Positions 1-5,549 of a stretch of DNA of 6,949 bases are shown here, one piece after another (positions within the stretch are counted from its first letter, which is position 1; every line of letters starts with the position of its first letter). Source of the DNA: Promethearchaeota archaeon (lineage in GTDB: Archaea > Asgardarchaeota > Lokiarchaeia > Sigynarchaeales > SOKP01); the NCBI GenBank assembly GCA_016839845.1, contig JAEOTL010000120.1, forward strand, positions 1-6,949, written 5' to 3'. The position numbers were made by a program, and so were the translations under genes. The notes under the pieces are model-generated. The model was not told where the DNA came from. It worked only from the letters and a program-made list of their open reading frames with translations, and ran no database searches.

Positions 1-273
1 TATAAGAATGAAGAGACAAAACATTTACTGACTGCGTCAACACCTTATTTTCTCACACTGAATGATAGTTTTCAGTATACAGGTGTGATGGAAGAGAGGT
101 TTGAAGATAGGATGATAGTACAACGTTTTGGAAAGAATTTTATGTTTAAACAGATAAATCTGAAGAAAAGATCCTCCCCATACTATTTGCTACTACTTAA
201 AGAAGATCCCGTATTTCATAAAGAAGATTTTGAAACATTTGCCAATATTTTAAAGGAAATTCTCTATAAATAA
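1..273 (+). CDS. 3' end of an unidentified gene; possible roadblock/longin-type C-terminus
   Basis: The frame is open from the first base of the window to the TAA at 271-273, giving 90 codons; the start lies to the left, and the internal ATG at 85 is unlikely to be the true start because the frame continues upstream of it without a stop. I do not recognise the family with certainty. The last 45 residues read as alternating strands and a final helix: a FMFKQINL-like strand, a hydrophobic YYLLLLKED strand, then a helix FETFANILKEILYK. That order of amphipathic strand, hydrophobic strand and closing helix resembles the end of a roadblock/longin domain, and is similar to the VIFKKIEV / YDLYLLLFME segment of the GTPase at the right edge of this window. 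By inference it could be the tail of another GTPase or roadblock protein. It has no close downstream partner: the next gene begins about 220 bp later. Confidence 0.7.
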   Translation, partial: YKNEETKHLLTASTPYFLTLNDSFQYTGVMEERFEDRMIVQRFGKNFMFKQINLKKRSSPYYLLLLKEDPVFHKEDFETFANILKEILYK

Positions 274-442
274 AAGATTTCCTTCTTATTCTTAAACCCT
301 TTTTGATAATTAAGTCTAATATTCATAAATTTCACGTAGTAGCATCCGTAGAGAAAATCGTAAAGCTAATATTAATAAAATCTTATTTTCACTAATAACT
401 TATACTACATAGATCTAAAAAACTGAAATTTAATACTTTAAC

Positions 443-450
443 TATATAAA
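443..450 (+). promoter_or_regulatory. TATA box for the zinc-ribbon roadblock gene
   Basis: The sequence tatataaa, followed by more A, is a good match to an archaeal TATA box. With the usual spacing of about 25 bp, transcription would begin near 472, giving a leader of roughly 25 nt that holds the GAGGTGA ribosome binding site. That fits a start near 498 much better than the TTG at 570, which would need a leader of about 100 nt. No expression data; inferred from sequence alone. Confidence 0.5.
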
Positions 451-481
451 AAATACATTATATGGATCGATATTGAATAAA

Positions 482-488
482 GAGGTGA
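482..488 (+). promoter_or_regulatory. Ribosome binding site that decides the start of the roadblock gene
   Basis: GAGGTGA is a near-complete match to the archaeal Shine-Dalgarno consensus (GGAGGTGA). It lies 9 nt before the ATA codon at 498, in the frame that encodes the zinc ribbon, and 81 nt before the TTG at 570. It therefore supports initiation close to 498. The last three bases also form the TGA (486-488) that closes the coding frame upstream, so the true start must fall between 489 and the first cysteine codon at 507. Confidence 0.6.
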
Positions 489-497
489 CAGGAAACA

Positions 498-1493
498 ATA
501 ATCATATGTCAAAACTGTGGGACAACTAATAACGAGACATCGTCCCGGGTATGTAGAAAATGTGGTGCATTGCTTCCAGTATCCTCAAAATCATCTAGGA
601 GTAGAATTTCGAGAATTGATCTTGAGCCCGATCCCAATAAACCCCAGAAATCAATTAGCCCTATAGAACTAACAGATATACCACAGGAATCTCTTGATAA
701 AGGGGAAAAACTGACAGAAGAAGTCGTACCACCTAGCAGTATATCAGAATTAGACGGTGAAATTTCAGAAGATTCAAATAGGGAAGTATTACAAGAAATC
801 ACCCCAACTCCTTTTCAAGGATCGATTTTAAACTCACAAGAAGAAAATATTACACAAGCATTCACAGAACTGAAGAATGCTGTTACTGAACCGAAAAAGG
901 GAAAATCTAGATCAAAACCAACACTCACTCCAATACCACTCGAAGAGTCAAAGAATGAAACATTAATTTCAAAACGGCAGAAGTTGGAGAAAGATATGAG
1001 TGAAGTTTTGAGCTTCTTATCCAAAAAAGTTTCAGTAAAAAAATTGAAAACGTCCCAAACTGAAAAAGAAGTAGTGAAAGAGGATAAACCGGTTGAGAAA
1101 TTACCCCCAAGCAGTATGAATGAGATCTTAAAGGATCTTGTTTCTCTAGATTCTCATATAGAAGCAACTGCGATAATTAAAACAGATGGAACAATCCTCG
1201 CCTCAGGTATATCCAATAGAATATCAGAATCCCTATTTTCTACAATTGGAATGAATCTTTCAATGATTGGGACAGATATTATTGATGGATTAAGTGCAGG
1301 GATTTTAAAATCAATTTCAGTAAGAGGAAGTGAGGGTGTATTAGATTTAGCACCAATCGATCGAGAATCTTCAAGCTTAAAAGATATGATCTTAATTTTA
1401 TTCTCTCATCCAAAAGTAAAGAGCGGCATAATATCAGTCGCTGTTAATATTGTAAAAAAGCAAGTGAAATATTACCTAGGCCTAACAGATTAA
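498..1493 (+). CDS. Zinc-ribbon and roadblock/LC7 domain protein
   Basis: This gene encodes a probable small-GTPase-associated adaptor of about 331 residues. Residues 4-22 form a zinc ribbon with two CxxC knuckles (C4, C7, C19, C22; CQNCG and CRKCG). Residues about 30-205 are a low-complexity linker rich in Ser, Pro, Glu and Lys, probably disordered. Residues about 207-327 are a roadblock/LC7 domain, recognised from the LKDL helix, the strand and turn AIIKTDGTILAS, the amphipathic helix that follows, the strand EGVLDLAPI, and a terminal hydrophobic strand and helix. Roadblock domains in archaea, bacteria (MglB) and eukaryotes dimerise and bind or regulate Ras-like GTPases, so a partnership with the Rag-like GTPase at 5550 is possible. 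The zinc-ribbon frame has no ATG, GTG or TTG between the stop at 486-488 and the first Cys codon. ATA at 498 is the best placed codon after the GAGGTGA site; ATC at 501 or ATA at 504 are alternatives. A start at TTG 570 would discard the whole zinc ribbon. The domain calls are secure, the exact start is not. Confidence 0.85.
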   Translation: MIICQNCGTTNNETSSRVCRKCGALLPVSSKSSRSRISRIDLEPDPNKPQKSISPIELTDIPQESLDKGEKLTEEVVPPSSISELDGEISEDSNREVLQEITPTPFQGSILNSQEENITQAFTELKNAVTEPKKGKSRSKPTLTPIPLEESKNETLISKRQKLEKDMSEVLSFLSKKVSVKKLKTSQTEKEVVKEDKPVEKLPPSSMNEILKDLVSLDSHIEATAIIKTDGTILASGISNRISESLFSTIGMNLSMIGTDIIDGLSAGILKSISVRGSEGVLDLAPIDRESSSLKDMILILFSHPKVKSGIISVAVNIVKKQVKYYLGLTD

Positions 1494-1618
1494 ATATTGG
1501 ATAAAGAACATAAATTAAATTCGTTAAAATTAAATTTCTGCATGTTTTTTGAATTGCCTATAGTGATTTTATATCTTATAAACAATACTTTCAAAATTTC
1601 TATTGCTTTTTTTGGGAT
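1494..1618. other. Spacer with candidate promoter for the protease gene
   Basis: This 125-bp spacer is very AT-rich. It has a T6 run at 1545-1550 that may end the upstream transcript, and TATA-like tttatatcttataaac at 1568-1583, placing a start of transcription near 1600 and a short leader before the ATG at 1619. A GGGA lies directly against the start codon and is too close for a standard ribosome binding site. No small gene is visible. Confidence 0.4.
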
Positions 1619-2554
1619 ATGAAAATTTCAATTAAAAATTCTGTGATTCTCTATTTTATCTTAGCAATAGGTATAACATGGCTTTTCTGGATTCCAACTT
1701 TAATTATTTCTTCAGTCAATGATTATTTTATACCAAGTATTTTAACGTTCAATGTTCTAATAACTGAAGGATTTGTTGACAGCTTCCATGTACTTGTATT
1801 TTTTATAAATCAAATCGGAGTTTACGGTCCTATGATTGCTGCTTTTATAGTCTTAGCAATCACTAAAAGAAGGGAAGGTGTATTAGGGCTTTTAAAAAGC
1901 ATGGGTAAAGTGAATGTTAAATTGAAATGGTATGCGGCCATAATTCTCCTTCCTTTAGCTATTACACTAGCTTCTGCCGGTGTCAGCCTTTTGTATGGGA
2001 CAGATCTTACAAACTTATTTAATCCTGGGAAGGCTCCTCTATTTGTTGTGCTAATGTTCTTAAACACAACTTTAACGAGTGGATTCGAAGAACCTGGTTG
2101 GAGAGGTTATGCATTACCAAAATTACAGGAAACTTACACTGCAAATAAATCAAGTATAATTGTAGGGATTGTATGGGCAATATGGCATTATCCCTTTCTG
2201 GTTTACCTTAATCTTGTCCAGCTTGGCACTGGTGCCTTTTTAAGCGTGTTTGCGATAATAGGGTTTACAGCAAGTACTGTGGGAGGATCCATTCTATTTA
2301 GTTGGGTTTACAATAATACAAAAAGTGTCTTCATGGCGATTCTTTTTCACGGGTTGATGAATTTTATACCACAAATCGTAATGGGTGGTGTTACAGACAG
2401 TATGGGTGGAGTTATTGTAGCCTTAATTACATGGGGAATTGCATTTATCTTTGTGAAGAAATACGGTGAGCAAACTCTTACAGGGTTAACTGAAGAAGAA
2501 AAGAAGGCAAAGGAAGAGAAAAAAATCCAGAAACAGAAATCGAAGGAAAATTAA
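1619..2554 (+). CDS. CPBP/Abi-family intramembrane metalloprotease (Rce1-like)
   Basis: This is a 311-residue polytopic membrane protein of the CPBP superfamily, which includes eukaryotic Rce1 CAAX prenyl proteases and bacterial bacteriocin-immunity proteins. All the expected catalytic motifs are present: EExxxR as E157-E158-P-G-W-R162, the second motif WAIWH with H190, and the third motif HGLMN with H244 and N248. The two glutamates and two histidines should hold the metal and activate water inside the membrane. Hydrophobic segments lie near residues 8-30, 55-82, 105-125, 139-152, 180-200, 205-228, 235-257 and 261-279. The protein ends in a highly charged Lys/Glu/Gln tail (about 283-311), presumably cytosolic. 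The family assignment is firm; the substrate is unknown. The gene appears to be transcribed alone: its own TATA-like element lies upstream and a T17 tract begins immediately after the TAA. It converges with the nuclease-fold gene. Confidence 0.93.
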   Translation: MKISIKNSVILYFILAIGITWLFWIPTLIISSVNDYFIPSILTFNVLITEGFVDSFHVLVFFINQIGVYGPMIAAFIVLAITKRREGVLGLLKSMGKVNVKLKWYAAIILLPLAITLASAGVSLLYGTDLTNLFNPGKAPLFVVLMFLNTTLTSGFEEPGWRGYALPKLQETYTANKSSIIVGIVWAIWHYPFLVYLNLVQLGTGAFLSVFAIIGFTASTVGGSILFSWVYNNTKSVFMAILFHGLMNFIPQIVMGGVTDSMGGVIVALITWGIAFIFVKKYGEQTLTGLTEEEKKAKEEKKIQKQKSKEN

Positions 2555-2571
2555 TTTTTTTTTTTTTTTTT
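2555..2571 (+). terminator. T17 tract, transcription terminator of the protease gene
   Basis: Seventeen consecutive T start at the base after the protease stop codon. Archaeal RNA polymerase terminates at T-rich tracts without needing a hairpin, so this is a strong intrinsic terminator for the plus strand. The last two T (2570-2571) also belong to the minus-strand stop codon of the convergent gene, so the two coding regions are only 15 bp apart. Tract length may vary or be miscalled. Confidence 0.65.
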
Positions 2572-3421
2572 AAGAATTAAATACCATGGATTTGTCAATA
2601 TTCTTTTGTGTATTTAGTTTAGTGACTTTAACGGATTTAAAGAAATGCATAATATTTGGTAATTCTTGTAGATAAGCATTCAATTCATATATGGACACGA
2701 GGGGTACCTGATTTTCATTCAACTTGATGCTATTATCTTCAAGAGTCACCATCATGGGAATCAAATTAAATGGTAGATACTTTTGAAAATTAGTTTGGAC
2801 ACCTAGAAGCTCAACGAGGAGTCTTGAAAACGCAACTCTGTTCTGTTTAAGGGCCTTAATACGGGAATACTGTTGATTTGCTGCTTTATTTAATGTAGAA
2901 TAAGTGTCTTTACGATTCCACTGTTTTGCATCAATAACTAAGATATTATTCAAATAAATCCCAATAACGTCTATTTCGAACTTCTTTTGCGTTGTATTTG
3001 TGTTAAATTTCGTCCTTGAAAAACGGAAGTTCGTAATCGTTATAAAGTTATTCTCTGCTAATATTGATTTTATTAATTTCTCAAAACCGCTATAATCAAG
3101 GATTTTAGAAAGATCTTTGATATCATATTTCAGAATTTTAATACAATCCATAATAAATAGAATTTTATCAACAGCAAGATATTGTTTATAGTTTCCCTTT
3201 TTTAACGAGATAAAAGGAAAGCCATGCAAGAAATCAGTGAGTTCTATAATGCTAAAATCCCCACAAAAAGGAATGTCTGAGATTTCACACCACATTTCTG
3301 ATATATTTGTATCAGTTTCTCGCAATAAGTTATAAATCTGAGTGTAAAAATGCCGAAGTGATGCTTCAGAAAATGAATATTGCATAATAGTTAATAGACT
3401 ATCGCGATAAAATAAAGACAA
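2570..3421 (-). CDS. PD-(D/E)XK nuclease-fold protein
   Basis: This 283-residue protein is probably a DNA endonuclease or a repair or defence nuclease. The core (residues about 108-170) has the order expected of the PD-(D/E)XK fold: a helix with E114 (SGFEKLIKSI), a strand containing D151 (FEIDVIGIY), then a strand ending in D164-A165-K166 (ILVIDAKQW). D151, D164 and K166 would be the metal-binding and catalytic residues. A helix with NQQYSRI (about 182-188) follows, as in restriction-endonuclease-like archaeal proteins. The N-terminal 100 residues carry no domain I recognise. There is no signal peptide or membrane segment. The listed start is TTG at 3421; an ATG at 3385 (residue 13) would give 271 residues, fits a TATA-like element at 3438-3444 somewhat better, and leaves the nuclease core intact. 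Neither start has a clear ribosome binding site. No methyltransferase or other restriction partner is visible, so a role in restriction is not supported. The stop codon overlaps the T17 tract. Confidence 0.8.
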   Translation of the reverse strand: MSLFYRDSLLTIMQYSFSEASLRHFYTQIYNLLRETDTNISEMWCEISDIPFCGDFSIIELTDFLHGFPFISLKKGNYKQYLAVDKILFIMDCIKILKYDIKDLSKILDYSGFEKLIKSILAENNFITITNFRFSRTKFNTNTTQKKFEIDVIGIYLNNILVIDAKQWNRKDTYSTLNKAANQQYSRIKALKQNRVAFSRLLVELLGVQTNFQKYLPFNLIPMMVTLEDNSIKLNENQVPLVSIYELNAYLQELPNIMHFFKSVKVTKLNTQKNIDKSMVFNS

Positions 3422-3437
3422 GAGAGTACTGATATTC

Positions 3438-3444
3438 TATAAAG
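3438..3444 (-). promoter_or_regulatory. Possible TATA box of the nuclease-fold gene
   Basis: Read on the minus strand this is TTTATAG. The usual 25-bp spacing puts the start of transcription near 3415, inside the longest coding frame and about 30 nt before the alternative ATG at 3385. This is a weak match in AT-rich sequence. Confidence 0.3.
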
Positions 3445-3551
3445 AATTCATTGTATACTACTATCATATCATTAAATTATCCTATTTAACCCATTAATAA
3501 GATTTTTTTTTAAACCTCTTGAATATTATAAAACAAAAGAAAATTTGAAAA

Positions 3552-3560
3552 TTTAAAATA
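3552..3560 (+). promoter_or_regulatory. TATA-like element for the NrdD-like gene, implying a leaderless transcript
   Basis: The element tttaaaata is centred about 26 bp before the ATG at 3582, so transcription would begin at or next to the start codon. The sequence just before the ATG (ttttaaacttaca) has no ribosome binding site, which agrees with a leaderless mRNA of the kind common in archaea. Confidence 0.45.
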
Positions 3561-3581
3561 AAAACTTCTTTTAAACTTACA

Positions 3582-5390
3582 ATGGACCTATTTCCAAAAG
3601 TTTTTAGAACAGAAGGGGACCTAGCAGAATTTGATTCCTCAAGAATTCTTGATAGTATTATTAAAGAAACCAAAATGAGTGAAGAGAACGCAATAAAAAT
3701 TACTGAACTTGTAGTGAGAAGAATTATAAGTTCGGGAATAAAATTTCTCTCAGGCCCACATATACGAGAGATTGTGTGCTCAATACTTTCTGAAGAACAT
3801 TTTGAAAATGAACGTAAACTTTATACTAGACTAGGAATACCTTTGATGGATTATGAAGAAATTCTTGAAAAGGGTTTAAGAAAAAATACAGACGATTTTA
3901 TAAATCCCGAAAAAATACGTCATTGGGCAGCTAATCGAATTTCTGAGGAGTATGCCCATTTAAAAATTCTTAGCAATGAAGAATCGAAAGCCCACTTATA
4001 TGGGGATATCCATATCCATAAATTAAGATATTTTGATTTAAGACCTTTAACTCAAATATGGGATCCCCGAATGATGTTAGAGAATGGAATCCCCCCCTTC
4101 AGAAATTCTACGAATAGTTGTAAAATAGGGCCAGCAAGAGACTTCAGACAGGCGTTATCTCATCTAAGTAAATGGTTGGTAATGTCACAGAACGAATTTG
4201 GTGGAAACCAAGGATTTATCTTTCCTCTTGCATTTTTAGCTCCTTACGCTAAGGGATTAGATGAGAGAGAGCTAAGAAAAATTGTTCAAAACATTATTTG
4301 TGAATTCAATCAATTCCCATGGTTAACTAGTCGGAAAACTTCCTCAATTTCCTTCTTAAATAGTCCCACAATCCCTACAAGTATTAAAAAAATGCAATTT
4401 CTAGGAATTCTAGATTCTCAAGGAGGAATATATGAAAACTATAAAGAAGAATGTCTTAGTTTGTTTGACACTCTTACTCATATATTCAAAAAAGGGGACA
4501 ACTTTAATAATCCCTTTAAATCCCCAAAACATGAAATTTTAGTCAATAAAACTTTACTAGATGAATGTTATCAAAGTTATTCAAATGTGTGGGAAGAAGT
4601 ATATGAACAACAAACCCCCATTCTTATAAATTCATCAATTAATAATTTATATTTATCATCAATTCAAGAATCTACCTCTAGTACCTATTCCAATTTCGGC
4701 ATACTGCAAGATGTATGCTTGAATTTACCCCGCTTGGCATATAGTGCAAAAGATGAGGATGTTTTTATAGAAAATATTAAGATTAAAATAGATCTCATTT
4801 CGAATATATTACTAAAGAAGTACCAGACCATCGAAAAAAGGTTGAGATCTAACCATTTACCATTATGCAATGGTGTTATTGGTGATAAAAATGTGTTTAA
4901 CTTAGAAGGTCAATATTTATCAATTAGCCTTGTAGGAATGAATGAAGCACTTAAATTTTTGACAGACCAAGATTTTCATGAAAATTCCAATGTATTCAAC
5001 CTTGGAAAGAGTGTATTGACTGAAATTAATAATACACTAAAAGAACTCTCGGTAAGAGATAAGGTTTTATATATACTGAGTGAAAATCCATCATCTAAAG
5101 CACCTCGTCGTTTTGCTGAGTTAGATTTAAAGCACTTTCCCAAATTAGCCATGCCTCAAGAATTTAAAGAGAATTTCTTTTACACGAATTCTGCCCACTT
5201 TAGAAAAAATGCTAAAATAAATGTAATTGAAAAGGTTAAAATGCAAGAAGAAATCCATAGTCTTATCCAACACGGAGCAATCGAGAATTTTAAATTAACT
5301 GAGCTCGAAGAAAACAAATTAAATGTCGAGGAGTTTATAAAGATAATTTTCGCAGAATCTAAACTGGGTAGTGTAAAGTTTAATGCATAA
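3582..5390 (+). CDS. Anaerobic ribonucleotide reductase (NrdD) homologue with ATP-cone, probably non-catalytic
   Basis: This is a 602-residue protein related to archaeal class III ribonucleotide reductase. Residues about 4-95 form an ATP-cone, the nucleotide-sensing allosteric domain (VFRTEGDLAEFD then a helical bundle ending LYTRLGIPLMDYEEIL). Residues about 100-602 follow the NrdD barrel, with the landmarks HLYGDIHIH (138-146), FGGNQGF (206-212), LNLPRLAY (381-388), LVGMNEALKF (450-459), RFAELD (510-515) and FYTNSAHF (533-540). Three things expected in an active enzyme are absent. The thiyl-radical cysteine region before the LNLPR strand is shortened and reads ESTSSTYSN with no Cys. The GGQ-PFT stretch after the FNQFP helix is replaced by SRKTSSISF. 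The chain ends at KLGSVKFNA, about where a normal NrdD continues into its CxxC...CxxC zinc site and glycyl-radical RxxGY motif. No such motif is encoded in any frame downstream, and the frame is otherwise intact over 600 codons. Known family role: NTP to dNTP reduction. Inferred here: a pseudoenzyme, perhaps a nucleotide-sensing regulator or a partner of an active NrdD. No activase gene (nrdG) is nearby. Confidence 0.85.
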   Translation: MDLFPKVFRTEGDLAEFDSSRILDSIIKETKMSEENAIKITELVVRRIISSGIKFLSGPHIREIVCSILSEEHFENERKLYTRLGIPLMDYEEILEKGLRKNTDDFINPEKIRHWAANRISEEYAHLKILSNEESKAHLYGDIHIHKLRYFDLRPLTQIWDPRMMLENGIPPFRNSTNSCKIGPARDFRQALSHLSKWLVMSQNEFGGNQGFIFPLAFLAPYAKGLDERELRKIVQNIICEFNQFPWLTSRKTSSISFLNSPTIPTSIKKMQFLGILDSQGGIYENYKEECLSLFDTLTHIFKKGDNFNNPFKSPKHEILVNKTLLDECYQSYSNVWEEVYEQQTPILINSSINNLYLSSIQESTSSTYSNFGILQDVCLNLPRLAYSAKDEDVFIENIKIKIDLISNILLKKYQTIEKRLRSNHLPLCNGVIGDKNVFNLEGQYLSISLVGMNEALKFLTDQDFHENSNVFNLGKSVLTEINNTLKELSVRDKVLYILSENPSSKAPRRFAELDLKHFPKLAMPQEFKENFFYTNSAHFRKNAKINVIEKVKMQEEIHSLIQHGAIENFKLTELEENKLNVEEFIKIIFAESKLGSVKFNA

Positions 5391-5433
5391 AATAGTAAAA
5401 GTTCTTAATTTTGGGATTTTGAAGGGAATGATT

Positions 5434-5450
5434 TAATAGCTATTATTTTT
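5434..5450 (+). terminator. Weak candidate terminator after the NrdD-like gene
   Basis: TAATAGCTATTA (5434-5445) is a perfect 12-bp palindrome followed directly by five T. The stem would be short and loop-poor, so the T run within AT-rich sequence is the more credible signal for archaeal termination. It could also be a binding site for a dimeric regulator or chance. Confidence 0.25.
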
Positions 5451-5535
5451 ATGAGTATTGTAAGATATTGACTATTAACATTTTATTTTGAATACAATTT
5501 TTAATAATTACTAATATTATTATTCTACTTAAAAA

Positions 5536-5544
5536 GATAAGGGG
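5536..5544 (+). promoter_or_regulatory. Ribosome binding site supporting the TTG start of the GTPase gene
   Basis: The purine run gataagggg ends 5 nt before TTG at 5550. The match to the Shine-Dalgarno consensus is partial, but the spacing is right, and the first in-frame ATG further down (codon 49) would cut into the longin-like domain. Confidence 0.45.
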
Positions 5545-5549
5545 ACACA

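Larger units (their letters stand above)
274..497. other. Intergenic spacer with promoter of the roadblock gene
   Basis: This 224-bp AT-rich spacer has no convincing open frame on either strand. A T-rich stretch just after the upstream stop (around 281-304, ending in a run of five T) may serve as a weak archaeal-type termination zone. The only clear signals are a TATA-like element at 443-450 and a purine-rich ribosome binding site at 482-488, both belonging to the downstream gene. Confidence 0.5.
3422..3581. other. Divergent intergenic region between nuclease-fold and NrdD-like genes
   Basis: This 160-bp region separates two divergently transcribed genes and should hold both promoters. It contains a T9 run at 3503-3511 and otherwise AT-rich sequence. 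There is no open frame of note and no strong inverted repeat that would mark a shared operator. Confidence 0.5.
5391..5549. other. Spacer between NrdD-like and GTPase genes
   Basis: The 159-bp spacer holds a small palindrome with a T run (5434-5450), AT-rich sequence with a TATA-like tttttaataa near 5498-5507, and a purine-rich gataagggg (5536-5544) just before the GTPase start. It contains no second CxxC or glycyl-radical coding remnant in any frame, so the missing NrdD C-terminus is not hidden here. Confidence 0.5.

Noticed and set aside
506..529. ATG at 506 after the GAGGTGA site as the start of the roadblock gene
   Set aside because: It lies in another frame and meets a stop after seven codons. 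A one-base shift to rescue it would remove the first cysteine of the CxxC pair, whereas the unshifted frame gives a perfect zinc ribbon.
509..1167. Antisense open frames over the roadblock gene
   Set aside because: They oppose a frame with recognisable zinc-ribbon and roadblock motifs, show no domain features and have no promoter or ribosome binding site.
4091..4097. C7 homopolymer as a possible frameshift in the NrdD-like gene
   Set aside because: The frame stays consistent with NrdD landmarks on both sides of the run (HLYGDIHIH before, FGGNQGF after).
5502..5522. Inverted repeat TAATAAT-N7-ATTATTA upstream of the GTPase gene as an operator
   Set aside because: It is low-complexity AT sequence in an AT-rich spacer, so chance is the simplest explanation.
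5391..5549. Missing glycyl-radical/zinc segment of NrdD displaced by a frameshift
   Set aside because: No frame in the spacer contains paired CxxC codons or an RxxGY-like motif, so a simple frameshift does not explain the truncation.
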